Notes: generated by a model not told the origin, from the sequence alone. A stretch of 64,000 bases of DNA from a bacterium (GCA_026224825.1 JAMFRO010000057.1:62001-126000); one strand, 5' to 3'. Counted from the first letter of the stretch, positions 8,077-16,855 are shown. Numbers and translations: made by a program.

Positions 8077-8792
8077 GACGCGGCCAGTTGGCGCAGCAGC
8101 TCGCCCTGCAAATGCAGAATCCCATCCTCATCCGGCGCGCGCGGGGGCGTGCCCGGCAGGCGCGTGGGGGGGCTCAGGCGCGCCGGGCTGCCGGATAAAA
8201 TCGTAAAACTATGGCCGAGGCGGCAGGCCTCGAACGGGTCATGGGTGATGAGCAGCACGGTGCGGCCGGATAAAAGCCTGGCCGCGAGGTCCTGCATGCG
8301 CACGCGGGTGATGGCATCGAGCGAGGAGAAGGGCTCGTCCATCAGGATGACGGGGCGGTCCTCATAGAGGGTGCGGGCCAAAGCGATGCGCTGGCGCTCG
8401 CCGCCGGAAAGCTCCGCCGGGCGGGCAGAGGCGCGGTGCGGCAGCCCAACCTGTTCCAGCAACGCCGCCGCGCGGGCTGGATCTTCCGCCTCGCCCCGCA
8501 GCCGCGCACCGAGCATCACGTTTTTCAGCGCACTGGCCCAGGGGAGGAGCAGATCCTGCTGCGCCATATAGCTGACGCGGCCGGCGAGCGGCGCGTTATC
8601 GGTGGCGGCCACCTCCCCCGCATCGGGCAGCTCCAGCCCGGCGATGATGCGCAGCAGGCTTGTTTTACCCGCACCGCTCGGGCCGAGCAGCACCGAAAAT
8701 TCGGCAGCAGGCAAGGTGAGGGTAAGCCCGGAAAAAATTTCCGCACCGGCATAGCGCAGGCCGAGCCCGCGTAGCTCTATGCCGGGCGGCAT
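8073..8792 (-). CDS. thiZ: ABC transporter ATPase (ThiZ-like)
   Basis: 239-residue ABC ATPase of the nitrate/sulfonate/taurine group. Walker A GPSGAGKTSL, Q-loop MAQQDLLLPW, signature LSGGERQRIALARTL, Walker B VILMDEPFSSLD and H-loop LLITHDPFEA are all intact. It starts 3 nt after thiY and overlaps thiX, so the three genes form one tightly packed operon for thiamine pyrimidine salvage. Confidence 0.9.
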   Translation of the reverse strand: MPPGIELRGLGLRYAGAEIFSGLTLTLPAAEFSVLLGPSGAGKTSLLRIIAGLELPDAGEVAATDNAPLAGRVSYMAQQDLLLPWASALKNVMLGARLRGEAEDPARAAALLEQVGLPHRASARPAELSGGERQRIALARTLYEDRPVILMDEPFSSLDAITRVRMQDLAARLLSGRTVLLITHDPFEACRLGHSFTILSGSPARLSPPTRLPGTPPRAPDEDGILHLQGELLRQLAAS

Positions 8793-8795
8793 GGG

Positions 8796-9749
8796 TCAGA
8801 CCTGAACCGCGTAATCGGACAGCGGGCCGGCGTGTTTGATGAGCCCGGCTTTGGCCAGGAAATCGCGATAGGCGAGGTAGCGTCCGGCATCCAGCGCCGC
8901 CGGGTCTTTGGCGAAATAGCCCGGCAGAGCGTGCCAGGAGGCGATGTCCAGCTTATCGTTAAGAGTCGGGTTCTCTTTCACGAATTGCGCCAGGATTTTA
9001 TCCGGATCGGCCAGCAGAGCGGCGGTGCCCTCCTTGAGTGCCGCGAGAAACCGCGGCAGCGCCGGGTTTTTCAGGCCCGCGACGGCGGAGAGCAGGATCA
9101 GCTCCTCGGAGGTGGGCACGCCATGGTCCTCGGGGTAGAAAATAACCGGATCGAGCCCGGCCTGGGCGAGCTGGATATCCTCATAGGTGCGGTAGGTGCC
9201 GATGACGGCATCGACCTCCTTGGACTGCAGCGAGGTGACGAGGTTGAAGTTGATGTTGACGAGTTGAACATCGTTCAAACTTAGCCCCACGGATTTGAGC
9301 ATGGTGGCGATTTGCACCGTCTCCATGCCGGCGACGGAATAGCCGATCTTTTTGCCCTTCAGATCGGCGAGGGTTTTAATCCCGCTGGCCTTCAACGCGG
9401 TAAGGGTGTTCAGCGGCTTGTCGATGAGCGTGCCGGTGCGGCGCACGGGCAGGCCGGCATCCGCCAGCAGGTAGAGCTGGGGCTGGTAGCTCAGGGCCGC
9501 ATCGGCCTTGCCGGCGGCGAGCAGGCGCGGCGGCAGATCCGGGTCCGTGGGGGCGATGAGGATGACATCGAGCCCGGCACGGGTGAAGGCGCCGCTGTAT
9601 TTGGCGGCGAATAAAGGCGCGTGGTCCGGGTTGATGAACCAATCCAGAATGACGGTGAACGGCGTTGGCGTGACTGCCAAAGCGGGGGCGGCCAAAGCGG
9701 GTGTGGCCAGAACGGCGGCGGAGGCGGCGATAAAGGAACGGCGCTGCAT
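8796..9749 (-). CDS. thiY: NMT1/THI5-like periplasmic binding protein (ThiY-like)
   Basis: 317-residue substrate-binding protein. A twin-arginine type leader begins MQRRSFIAASAAVLATPALA. The mature protein starts with the NMT1/THI5 pattern TVILDWFINPDHAPLFAAKY and continues with ADAALSYQPQL and KIGYSVAG. The family binds thiamine pyrimidine precursors. Position directly behind a TPP riboswitch supports this assignment over the related sulfonate/taurine binders. First gene of thiYZX. Confidence 0.9.
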   Translation of the reverse strand: MQRRSFIAASAAVLATPALAAPALAVTPTPFTVILDWFINPDHAPLFAAKYSGAFTRAGLDVILIAPTDPDLPPRLLAAGKADAALSYQPQLYLLADAGLPVRRTGTLIDKPLNTLTALKASGIKTLADLKGKKIGYSVAGMETVQIATMLKSVGLSLNDVQLVNINFNLVTSLQSKEVDAVIGTYRTYEDIQLAQAGLDPVIFYPEDHGVPTSEELILLSAVAGLKNPALPRFLAALKEGTAALLADPDKILAQFVKENPTLNDKLDIASWHALPGYFAKDPAALDAGRYLAYRDFLAKAGLIKHAGPLSDYAVQV

Positions 9750-9757
9750 GGTGCAAA

Positions 9758-9830
9758 CTCCCTACGCTGGCATGACCCAGACAGGTTCATCGGGTGTGAT
9801 CTCAGCCCGCAACACGCGGACACCCCGGTA
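9758..9830 (-). promoter_or_regulatory. TPP riboswitch (THI box)
   Basis: On the minus strand, in order: GGGGTGTCC, GGGCTGAGATCACACCC, GATGAACCTG, CTGGGTCATGCCAGCGTAGGGA. These are the conserved THI-box blocks. The element ends in GGGAG (9762-9758), which is also the ribosome site of thiY, 8 nt before its ATG. TPP binding should therefore hide the start site and control translation of thiYZX directly. Confidence 0.95.
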
Positions 9831-9960
9831 GAGCGAGGTTGTTTGCCGAATTGTTCCACTCCGTCAAGCCCGGCTTGGGGTCTCTCATATTGTCAAGCGC
9901 CGCTTGACGGACTGGAAACCGGGAAGGACGATAGAAACCAAGGAAACGGGGAGCGAAACA

Positions 9961-10935
9961 TTGGGGTTCTGGCAGGGCAAGACGGTGCTGGTAACGGGCG
10001 CCACCGGGTTTCTGGGCGGCTGGATCTGCCGGCAATTGCTGGACCAGGGCGCCGGGCTGGTGAGCCTGCAGCGGCGCGAGCGGCCGCAATCGCAATTCGC
10101 TCTGGCCGGGTTTGCGGCGCGGGCCGTGGTGGTCGAGGGCTCGCTGCTGGATGCGGCATTTTTAGGGGATTTGTTCGAGGCGCGGCGCTTCGATGCGGTG
10201 TTCCATCTGGCCTCGATGGTGGATGTGAATGCAGCCTTGCGCGACCCGCCGGCGGCGTTGCGGGCGAGTGTGGATACCACGGCGGCGCTGCTGGAACAGG
10301 TGCGGCTGTATCAGCCGGAGGCGGTTGTGGTGGTGGCGTCGTCCGACAAAGCCTATGGGCATCAGCCGGTGCCGTTCCGTGAGGACAAGCCGCTGGAGCC
10401 GCTGCACCCTTACGAAATCGCCAAGGCCACGCAGGATCTTCTGGCACAAAGCTACGGGCGGCTGTTTGGGTTGAACATCGGGGTGACGCGCTGCGGGAAT
10501 TTCTTCGGCGGGTATGATTTCGCTTTCGAGCGGATTATTCCTTACACCATCGCCCAGGCGTTGAAGGGCGAGGCGCCGGTGCTGCGCTCGGATGGGCAGT
10601 TTACGCGGGATTTTTTGTATGTGGAGGAGGCGGCGAAGGCCCATCTGATGCTGGCGGAGAGACTGGCTGGGGATGCGACGTTGCGAGGCCAGGCGTTCAA
10701 TTTTTCGCATGGCGTGGAAATTACCGTGCTGCGGCTGGTGCAGGGGATTCTGGCGCTGATGGGCAGCAAATTGCAGCCGGTGATCGCCTCCACCGCGAAG
10801 GCGGAAATCGAGCATATGAAGCTGGATACGGCGAAGGCGAAGGCCAGTCTGGGCTGGATGCCGGAGTTGGATTTTGAGGCGGGGTTGAGGAAGACGATTG
10901 GGTGGTATCGGGATAATCAGGGGTTGTTTAGCTAG
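9961..10935 (+). CDS. NAD-dependent sugar-nucleotide epimerase/dehydratase (CDP-glucose 4,6-dehydratase-like)
   Basis: About 324 residues, extended SDR family. NAD motif TGATGFLGGW, then ASMVDVN, SSDKAYG and the catalytic YEIAK (YxxxK), then GNFFGGYDFAFERIIPY and the substrate-loop RDFLYVEEAA. The SSDKAYG signature is usual in CDP-glucose 4,6-dehydratases; another NDP-sugar dehydratase is possible. TTG 9961 is preferred because GGGGAG lies about 8 nt upstream and the protein then begins just before the Rossmann motif; an earlier TTG at 9904 is in frame. It stands alone, without other sugar genes. Confidence 0.82.
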   Translation: MGFWQGKTVLVTGATGFLGGWICRQLLDQGAGLVSLQRRERPQSQFALAGFAARAVVVEGSLLDAAFLGDLFEARRFDAVFHLASMVDVNAALRDPPAALRASVDTTAALLEQVRLYQPEAVVVVASSDKAYGHQPVPFREDKPLEPLHPYEIAKATQDLLAQSYGRLFGLNIGVTRCGNFFGGYDFAFERIIPYTIAQALKGEAPVLRSDGQFTRDFLYVEEAAKAHLMLAERLAGDATLRGQAFNFSHGVEITVLRLVQGILALMGSKLQPVIASTAKAEIEHMKLDTAKAKASLGWMPELDFEAGLRKTIGWYRDNQGLFS

Positions 10936-11219
10936 AGGTCAAAACACAGGCTTGATCCCCGCAAGCGGTAGGGCGGAATACGACCCAAGCTGGTCATGGA
11001 CTGCTCGAGAGGGCCGATCCCAGAAGCAGACATTTAAGGAGGGCGTTACTGGCTGCTTTGCGCCTATTTTGGGCGTTCCTAGGCCCGGAAGGTTTTCCCG
11101 AAAGCAGCCATTCGTAGCAAGGATGGGTGGACCGTGGCGGAACTTATCAACCGGTCGGAGATGGAACAGAGCGATGGATTGCGCTACGTTCCACCCATCC
11201 TTGCGGCTGGAGTACATAA
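10936..11219. other. Gene-free stretch with long hairpin
   Basis: No convincing ORF. Its notable content is a long inverted repeat (11117-11139 with 11182-11204), described separately. Base composition shifts from GC-rich to more AT-rich here, marking the left edge of the patch that holds the Ntn-hydrolase gene. Confidence 0.5.
11117..11204. repeat. Long imperfect inverted repeat upstream of the Ntn-hydrolase gene
   Basis: GCAAGGATGGGTGGA (11117-11131) is exactly complementary to 11190-11204. Pairing continues inward to 11139/11182 with one mismatch and one G-T pair, giving about 23 bp around a 42-nt loop. It ends 15 nt before the ATG at 11220. It could be a regulatory hairpin or the footprint of a mobile element. 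Confidence 0.65.
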
Positions 11220-11918
11220 ATGACTTTCGTGGTAGCAAAGCGCTTCGGCGATAGAGTCTATATCGGATCAGACACAATGATTTCGGATTCCGGAGGATCA
11301 AGACATGACGTGATCCCTGGCAGGCTGAAGATAATCATCTTAGACGCCCATACAACCGTTGCTTACGCTGGCCTCGCAAATCAGAGTATCGATGCTATAA
11401 GACGGGCCAAACAGTGCCTGTCTGATGGTGGTAGCTTACTGGATGTAGAACGAATTTTAGTATCCGCTACCTCGGAATTTGGAGGCAAACTCGAATTCCT
11501 AATTGCTTCTCATCGCGATGAATGTGCATTGAAGCGAATTTGGGATGGGCGTACGTCGTCTAATTTGGAACAAACTTGTATTGGTCAAAGGGATTTGCTT
11601 CCAACCTTAATCAAAAAAGAATCAGAAATTCCACAGAATCTGGTTTCGCATGATTTTGAAGAAAGCTTTCGATTTATGTCGGCGTTCCAGTCGTTGTTCA
11701 ATGGCACCCGTGTCTCCGATAACGTAGGTGGATTTGGCATAATGGCGCTCTGCCGTCCCTCCAGTCACATGTATCTAATGGCCGGAGGCGCCGCCGCTTG
11801 GACTTTTGGACAACAGGTTTCGGCTGAACGGCAATTGGCCGATAAGCAAAGTGGAATGACCCAGTGGAGATACCTTATTCTCCCCCCAAACTGGATGGCG
11901 TTGGGGCGGTTGGCGTAA
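11220..11918 (+). CDS. Proteasome/HslV-fold Ntn hydrolase, N-terminal part (frameshifted)
   Basis: The protein starts MTFVVAKRFGDRVYIGSDT. Counting from Thr2 as Thr1, Asp17 falls exactly where proteasome beta subunits and HslV carry theirs. A lysine follows near 33-36 (GRLKIII) and then a glycine loop AYAGLANQ. This predicts a self-processed Thr-nucleophile hydrolase. The frame ends at 11918, but homologous-looking sequence continues in the -1 frame from 11864. The junction falls at CCCCCCA (11882-11888), in phase for -1 slippage. AT-richer than its neighbours, so probably transferred. Target unknown. Assignment rests on motif spacing, not on a search. Confidence 0.68.
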   Translation: MTFVVAKRFGDRVYIGSDTMISDSGGSRHDVIPGRLKIIILDAHTTVAYAGLANQSIDAIRRAKQCLSDGGSLLDVERILVSATSEFGGKLEFLIASHRDECALKRIWDGRTSSNLEQTCIGQRDLLPTLIKKESEIPQNLVSHDFEESFRFMSAFQSLFNGTRVSDNVGGFGIMALCRPSSHMYLMAGGAAAWTFGQQVSAERQLADKQSGMTQWRYLILPPNWMALGRLA

Positions 11919-12343
11919 TCGTCCAGGATGCTGGCATTGGCTATATCTATAGCCCCTTAAACGAAGATAATCCGGTCCAATGGAAATATCCAGGACAACT
12001 CGGACAAGATAAGGATTTACTTATCCAAGCGGCCTTCCAAGAGCAGATTGATAAGGCCGCCGATAGGATTGGCGGTGGTATCGACGTCCCATCCTCTCCC
12101 ATACAAGTTTTAGGTCGAGCCCCCACCGAAATCGAATTAGGAGAAGTTGCAACTTATGCAGCCCTAGTGGCCTTTCCGGCGCAGATTGCGCTCGGAGCAG
12201 AGTTAGTTGAGATCCGTTATGATACGGGAACCAATAAAGGGACAGCCCATGTCGGTTTTCCCAGCTTAGGCCAAGACCCCGTTCGAGTGCTCATGGTGGT
12301 CATCGACCGCATGAAAGCTGCATACTTAACGCAGCAAGCGTAG
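11864..12343 (+). CDS. Ntn hydrolase, C-terminal part in the -1 frame
   Basis: Continuation of the gene at 11220. In this frame the text after the C-run reads PPKLDGVGAVGVIVQDAG, then GYIYSPLNEDNPVQWKYPG and a helical C-terminus ending in VVIDRMKAAYLTQQA. The 55-nt overlap and the lack of a convincing ribosome site before GTG 11864 argue against an independent gene. One extra C in the run, or -1 slippage, would give a single ~374-residue protein. Whether this is a mutation, an assembly error or programmed shifting cannot be decided here. Confidence 0.6.
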   Translation: MEIPYSPPKLDGVGAVGVIVQDAGIGYIYSPLNEDNPVQWKYPGQLGQDKDLLIQAAFQEQIDKAADRIGGGIDVPSSPIQVLGRAPTEIELGEVATYAALVAFPAQIALGAELVEIRYDTGTNKGTAHVGFPSLGQDPVRVLMVVIDRMKAAYLTQQA

Positions 12344-12504
12344 GGTCGGATATGTGGCTAATGTTCGGCAGCTTTTCGCGTTCTTGTTCCGAAAGCCGCC
12401 CGTCCGCTCCCGGCCCATCCACGCCATCGGCGGAACGTCTGCTTCTGTCGCCAACGGCGCTGAGGCAGCCCTATGGTTTTCTACCCGACCGGTCGTTCCT
12501 AATT
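12344..12504. other. Short intergenic stretch, no gene seen
   Basis: A 61-codon open frame (12352-12537) is possible, but it is Ser/Pro-rich, runs into the hairpin at 12505, and has no ribosome site or family resemblance. I see no gene here. Confidence 0.5.
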
Positions 12505-12535
12505 AATCTCACGCTTGTTCCAAGCGTGAGATTTT
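12505..12535. terminator. Perfect hairpin between the Ntn hydrolase and ubiA
   Basis: AATCTCACGCTTG / CAAGCGTGAGATT, a 13-bp perfect stem with a TTC loop ending in TTTT on the plus strand. It can terminate the convergent Ntn-hydrolase and ubiA genes. The arm CAAGCGTGAGATTTTGACC closely resembles the inverted repeats at 44927 and 45553, so it may be a repeat family used as a terminator. Confidence 0.65.
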
Positions 12536-12540
12536 GACCA

Positions 12541-13440
12541 TTAGAGGCGGCCAACCATGAAGGCCAGCGCGATGAGCAGGCCAGTTTCGCGGTTGAGTTT
12601 GAACAAAGCGAGGCAGCGGGCGGGGTTGTTGATGTCGAGCCTAATGATCTGCCAGAGCAAGAGTGCCGACGGGGGTAGCAGCAGCCAGTAGGCGGCCTGG
12701 TGCAGGCCGCTGAGACCCATGGTGATGGCCAGCATGAACAGCAGGCCGGCGTAGCAGCCGGTGAGGAGCAGAACCGTATTGGCGCCGAACAAGCGGGCGG
12801 TGGATTTTACGCCTATAGTCGTGTCGTCCTCGCGGTCCTGGTGGGCGTAGATGGTGTCGTAGCCGAGAATCCACAGGATGGTGCCGAGGTAGAGCGGCAA
12901 AGCCGGCCAGGCGAGGTGGCCAGCGGCGGCGGCGTAGCCCATGGGGGCGCCCCAGCCGAAGGTGCAGCCGAGGACGAGTTGCGGCCACCAGGTGACGCGT
13001 TTGGCCAGCGGGTAGAGGGCGACCAGGGCCAGCGAGAGCACGCCCAGGATTTGCGCTGAGCGGGGGAGGAGGAGCAAGACCAACAACCCGATGAGGCAGA
13101 GGGCCACCAGAAACACCACGGCAGCCCAAGGTTTTACCGCCCCGGACGCCAGCGGCCGCCCACGGGTTCGCTCCACTTGCGCGTCGAGATCGCGGTCCCA
13201 CAGATCGTTTACCACACAGCCGGCGCCGCGCATGACGGCCGAACCCACGGCAAACAGCACCGCCAGCCATAGCCCGCGCCAGAATCCGGGGGCGGCCAGG
13301 CAGATGGCCCAGAGACCGGGGAGGAGCAGCAACCAGATGCCGATGGGGCGGTCCGCCCGGGCCAGGAGCGCGAAATTTTGCCATGTGGGAGGAAGCTGGG
13401 CGACCCAGCCGTTGCGCCGTATATCCGTGAATCCGCTCAT
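12541..13440 (-). CDS. ubiA: 4-hydroxybenzoate polyprenyltransferase UbiA
   Basis: 299-residue integral membrane prenyltransferase of ubiquinone synthesis, with eight or nine hydrophobic helices. The two Asp-rich metal/diphosphate motifs are present: NDLWDRDLDAQVERTRGRP and YDTIYAHQDREDD. It starts LLARADRPIGIWLLLLPGLW, as UbiA proteins do. ATG 13440 (MSGFTDIRRNGW) is chosen over upstream starts because family N-termini are short. Divergent from rsmE with 19 nt between starts, so promoters must overlap. Confidence 0.93.
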   Translation of the reverse strand: MSGFTDIRRNGWVAQLPPTWQNFALLARADRPIGIWLLLLPGLWAICLAAPGFWRGLWLAVLFAVGSAVMRGAGCVVNDLWDRDLDAQVERTRGRPLASGAVKPWAAVVFLVALCLIGLLVLLLLPRSAQILGVLSLALVALYPLAKRVTWWPQLVLGCTFGWGAPMGYAAAAGHLAWPALPLYLGTILWILGYDTIYAHQDREDDTTIGVKSTARLFGANTVLLLTGCYAGLLFMLAITMGLSGLHQAAYWLLLPPSALLLWQIIRLDINNPARCLALFKLNRETGLLIALAFMVGRL

Positions 13441-13459
13441 GGTGCTATTTCTGCCTCGC

Positions 13460-14167
13460 ATGAGCATCTCGTCAATCCGCCTGTATGTCCCCTCCCCCCT
13501 CTCCACTGGCGCGGAAATCGCGCTGGGCGAGGCGCAATCGCATTATCTGGCCAATGTTATGCGCGCCACGGCGGGCGAGGAGCTGCGCGTGTTCGATGGG
13601 GTGAGCGGGGAGTGGCGGGCAAACGTCACAAAAATTTCGAAGAAAGCGGTGCTGCTGACGGCACTGACCCAGACCCGCCCCCAAGCGCCGGAACCCGATG
13701 CCTGGCTGTGTTTTGCTCTGCTGAAACGGGCGAAAACCGATATGGTGGTGGAGAAGGCAACCGAGCTGGGGGTGTCGGTGATCCAGCCGATCATCACCGC
13801 GCGGACCAATGCCGACCATGTTAATCTTGACCGGCTGCGCGCCATTGCCATAGAGGCGGCGGAGCAATGCGAGCGGCTGGCGGTGCCGGAGATCCGCCCG
13901 CCGCTGCAACTGGCCCGGCTGATGGCCGATTGGCCGGCGGAGCGGCGGCTGTTCATCGCCGATGAGCGGCGGACCGGCAGCCTGCTGGGAAATGGCGCCG
14001 GGCAGGTGGCGCTGATGACCGGACCGGAGGGCGGCTTTACGGAAACAGAGCTTGAAGCTATCGGTCGGATACCCCAGGTGACACGCGTGTCACTTGGCGC
14101 CCGCATCCTGCGGGCCGAGACCGCCGCGATAGCCGGGTTGGCGCTGCTTCTGGCGGCCCAGCCCTGA
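13460..14167 (+). CDS. rsmE: 16S rRNA m3U1498 methyltransferase RsmE
   Basis: 235 residues of the RsmE/SPOUT family. N-terminal PUA-like domain (IRLYVPSPLSTGAEIALGEA, HYLANVMRATAGEELRVFDG), then the knotted methyltransferase domain with LLKRAKTDMVVEKATELGV, MTGPEGGFTETELEAI and SLGARILRAETAAIAGLALL. The last two form the AdoMet knot. Start ATG 13460 puts the conserved RLYV at residue 7. gshA begins 15 nt downstream. Confidence 0.94.
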   Translation: MSISSIRLYVPSPLSTGAEIALGEAQSHYLANVMRATAGEELRVFDGVSGEWRANVTKISKKAVLLTALTQTRPQAPEPDAWLCFALLKRAKTDMVVEKATELGVSVIQPIITARTNADHVNLDRLRAIAIEAAEQCERLAVPEIRPPLQLARLMADWPAERRLFIADERRTGSLLGNGAGQVALMTGPEGGFTETELEAIGRIPQVTRVSLGARILRAETAAIAGLALLLAAQP

Positions 14168-14182
14168 ACAGGGAGCTAAACT

Positions 14183-15550
14183 TTGTCGAACCCGGGAGAC
14201 GCCGATTCGCGGATCGTCGAGCACACGCGCGACCTCGCCGCGTATTTGGAGTCGGGCGCCAAATCCCCTGACCAGTTTACCATCGGCACGGAGCATGAGG
14301 CGTTTGGCTTCCGGCTGAACGGTTTTGCGCCGCCGGCCTATGATGAGCCGGGGGGCATTGCGGCGCTGCTGCATGCGGTGGCGGCGCGCGAGGATTTCAC
14401 GCCGATTCTGGATAACGGCAATACCATCGGGCTGAAGCAGGGGGCGGCGTCGCTCTCGCTGGAGCCGGGCGGGCAGTTTGAGCTGTCCGGCGGGATGCTG
14501 GCGGATCTGCACGCCACCAAAGCCGAGTTGGATGCGCATATCGCGCGGGTGCATGCCGTGGCGCCCGGCCTCGGGCTGGGGTTTGCGCCGCTCGGGTTTC
14601 ACCCGCTGAACACGCGCGAGGCCATGCCGGTGATGCCGAAGGGGCGTTACAAGATCATGCGCGCGTATATGCCTAAAGTGGGCACGCGCGGGTTGGATAT
14701 GATGTTCCGCACCTGCACCGTGCAGGTGAACCTGGATTTCTGCTCTGAGGCCGATATGGTGCGCAAAATGCGTGTGGGCTCGGCGCTGCAGCCGCTGGCA
14801 ACCGCGCTGTTCGCCAACTCGCCGTTTTACGAGGGCAAGCCGAACGGGCTGCTCTCCAACCGCGCGGAGGTGTGGCGCGATACGGACAATGCGCGGGCGG
14901 GGATTCCGGCGGCGGTGTTCGCGGATGGGTTCGGCTTCGAGGCCTATGCCGAATGGCTGCTCGATGTGCCGATGTATTTCGTTTATCGAAACGGTGTGTA
15001 CCATGATGCGGCTGGGGCCTCGTTCCGGGATTTCCTGGCGGGGAAGTTGGATGTGTTGCCGGGCGAGCGGGCGACGATCGGCGATTTTGCCGACCATGCC
15101 ACCACGGCGTTTCCCGATGTGCGGTTGAAGAAATATATCGAGACGCGCGGGGCGGACTCGGGGCGGCCGGAGATGATGCTGGCGCAATCCGCATTATGGA
15201 CCGGGCTGTTTTACGATGCGGCGGCGTTAGAGGCCGCAGCGGCTTTGGTAAAGCCGTTGAGCCATGCGGATGTGCTGGCATTGCGCGATGCCGTGCCGCG
15301 CACCGGTGTGAATACGAAGTTCGGTGCGGGTACGCTGCGCGATCTGGCCCGTGAGGTTCTCGCGATTGCGGCGGACGGCCTGCGCAACCGCGCGCGTAAA
15401 AATGCGCACGGGGCGGATGAGAGTGTCTATCTGGCGCCGTTGCGGGAGATTGCCGCAGGCGGGCCGAGCCAGGCTGAGCATTGGCTGGCGCGGTATAACG
15501 GCGAATGGAATGGTGACGCTTCACGGATTTTTGGCGAGGCGGCTTTTTAG
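14183..15550 (+). CDS. gshA: Glutamate-cysteine ligase (alphaproteobacterial/plant type)
   Basis: 455-residue ligase for the first step of glutathione synthesis. Family marks: FTIGTEHEAFGF near the N-terminus, LEPGGQFELSGG, MPKGRYKIMRAYMPKVGTRG, MMFRTCTVQVNLDF, and FEAYAEWLLDVPMYFVYRN. It starts with TTG at 14183, with GGGAG about 8 nt before it; no ATG fits. Probable two-gene unit with rsmE. Followed by a bidirectional terminator shared with the urease operon. Glutathione would serve the GST at 49326. Confidence 0.92.
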   Translation: MSNPGDADSRIVEHTRDLAAYLESGAKSPDQFTIGTEHEAFGFRLNGFAPPAYDEPGGIAALLHAVAAREDFTPILDNGNTIGLKQGAASLSLEPGGQFELSGGMLADLHATKAELDAHIARVHAVAPGLGLGFAPLGFHPLNTREAMPVMPKGRYKIMRAYMPKVGTRGLDMMFRTCTVQVNLDFCSEADMVRKMRVGSALQPLATALFANSPFYEGKPNGLLSNRAEVWRDTDNARAGIPAAVFADGFGFEAYAEWLLDVPMYFVYRNGVYHDAAGASFRDFLAGKLDVLPGERATIGDFADHATTAFPDVRLKKYIETRGADSGRPEMMLAQSALWTGLFYDAAALEAAAALVKPLSHADVLALRDAVPRTGVNTKFGAGTLRDLAREVLAIAADGLRNRARKNAHGADESVYLAPLREIAAGGPSQAEHWLARYNGEWNGDASRIFGEAAF

Positions 15551-15586
15551 CCGGGGCAACGGCCCAAAGTAGCAAAAGTTTTTGGT

Positions 15587-15612
15587 GCAGCTTTTTTCAA
15601 AAAGCTGCTCCT
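15587..15612. terminator. Bidirectional terminator between gshA and ureG
   Basis: GCAGCTTTTT / AAAAAGCTGC with a two-base loop, followed by CTCCTTTT, between two convergent transcription units. The block beginning AGCAAAAGTTTTTGG plus this hairpin recurs almost unchanged at 24704-24750, so it is a repeat family of terminators. Confidence 0.8.
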
Positions 15613-16250
15613 TTTACCTTCAATCCTCCAGCTTTAATGATGAACTGCGCGATGTCCTCAACGCCCTTACCAGCCTTCACCTGAGCAAACACAAACGGCC
15701 GTTCGCCGCGCATTTTTTTGGAGTCGCGGTCCATCACCTCCAGGCTGGCGCCGACCAGCGGGGCGAGGTCGGTTTTGTTGATGACCAGAAGATCGCTTTT
15801 GGTGATGCCGGGGCCGCCTTTGCGGGGGATTTTATCGCCGGCCGAAACGTCGATGACGTAGATGGTGATGTCGGCGAGTTCGGGGGAGAAGGTGGCGGCC
15901 AGGTTGTCGCCGCCGCTCTCTATGAGGAGGAGTTCAAGTGCTGGGAAGAGGGCCACCATTTGCGCCACGCCGGCGAGGTTGATGGAGGCGTCTTCGCGGA
16001 TGGCGGTGTGCGGGCAGCCGCCGGTCTCGATGCCGAGAATTCGTTCCGGAGCCAGCGAGCCGGCGCGGGTGAGGAATTCGGCGTCTTCCTTGGTGTAGAT
16101 ATCGTTGGTGATGGCGGCGATTTCTATCTTGTCGCGGAAGAAGCGGCAGAGGGCGTCCATGAGTGCTGTTTTACCGCTGCCCACGGGGCCGCCGATGCCG
16201 ACGCGAAGTGGTCCGTTATTGCTGCTTATATTTGAGTGAGCTTCGCTCAT
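15597..16250 (-). CDS. ureG: Urease accessory GTPase UreG
   Basis: 217-residue SIMIBI GTPase that drives nickel insertion into urease. P-loop [32 protein letters not shown], the metal-binding Cys-Pro-His motif in [17 protein letters not shown], and the base-recognition NKTDLAP are intact. Last gene of ureDABCEFG. Its start overlaps the end of ureF by 4 nt. Confidence 0.96.
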   Translation of the reverse strand: MSEAHSNISSNNGPLRVGIGGPVGSGKTALMDALCRFFRDKIEIAAITNDIYTKEDAEFLTRAGSLAPERILGIETGGCPHTAIREDASINLAGVAQMVALFPALELLLIESGGDNLAATFSPELADITIYVIDVSAGDKIPRKGGPGITKSDLLVINKTDLAPLVGASLEVMDRDSKKMRGERPFVFAQVKAGKGVEDIAQFIIKAGGLKVKGAAF

Positions 16251-16855
16251 GTGCGGAATAGCCTTGTGTATTGGGTTTCGTGTTTCTGCCCGGCGATGTC
16301 GGCGGCCCAGGAGGCGGTGCCTAGCTCCAGGAAGAGGGATTGTTCGAGCGTGGCGCGGATGGCGGGTTCCAAAGCTTTGAGCGCGCGCAGGCCGGCGGAT
16401 TGGCCGAGCGGGATGAGGCGCACGGCGGCGGAGATTTGGTTGGCGACGGCGGCGTGCAGATAGGCGAGCAGCGCGTCATTTACGGGGATGTTATGCGCGG
16501 CGGTGAGTTGTGCGCCGGCAACCGGATAGGGGGCGGGGGTAGCACCACCCCAGGCGGTTGCGGCGGCGGCGAAGGCGTTGCCTTGGGCGGTGGTTTCCAG
16601 CCGGCGTTCGGCGCTGGGGCAGAGGGCAAGGGCGAGGTTTGTGACGTCCTCGCCGGCATGGGCGCGGCGGAAGAGAACGGCATCGGTCCAGAGTGCGCCG
16701 AGGGTTAGTGAATCTTCAAGCCAGATGATGAGGGTTTCCTCATTGCGCACCGTACCTTGCTCCACCTCCCATTCCAGCCCGCTGGAATAGGCGAAGCCGC
16801 CGGTGGGGAAAGCGGGTGAGAACCAGGTGAGGAGGTTTAACAAAGCGTCAGCCAT
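16247..16855 (-). CDS. ureF: Urease accessory protein UreF
   Basis: 202 residues, all-helical UreF family. It works with UreD and UreG to deliver nickel and gate GTPase activity. Recognisable by [21 protein letters not shown] at the N-terminus and [28 protein letters not shown], both family signatures. It overlaps ureE by 8 nt and ureG by 4 nt. Confidence 0.94.
   Translation of the reverse strand: MADALLNLLTWFSPAFPTGGFAYSSGLEWEVEQGTVRNEETLIIWLEDSLTLGALWTDAVLFRRAHAGEDVTNLALALCPSAERRLETTAQGNAFAAAATAWGGATPAPYPVAGAQLTAAHNIPVNDALLAYLHAAVANQISAAVRLIPLGQSAGLRALKALEPAIRATLEQSLFLELGTASWAADIAGQKHETQYTRLFRT

Noticed and set aside
12352-12537. 61-codon ORF between the Ntn hydrolase and ubiA
   Set aside because: No ribosome site, Ser/Pro-rich, runs through the terminator hairpin.
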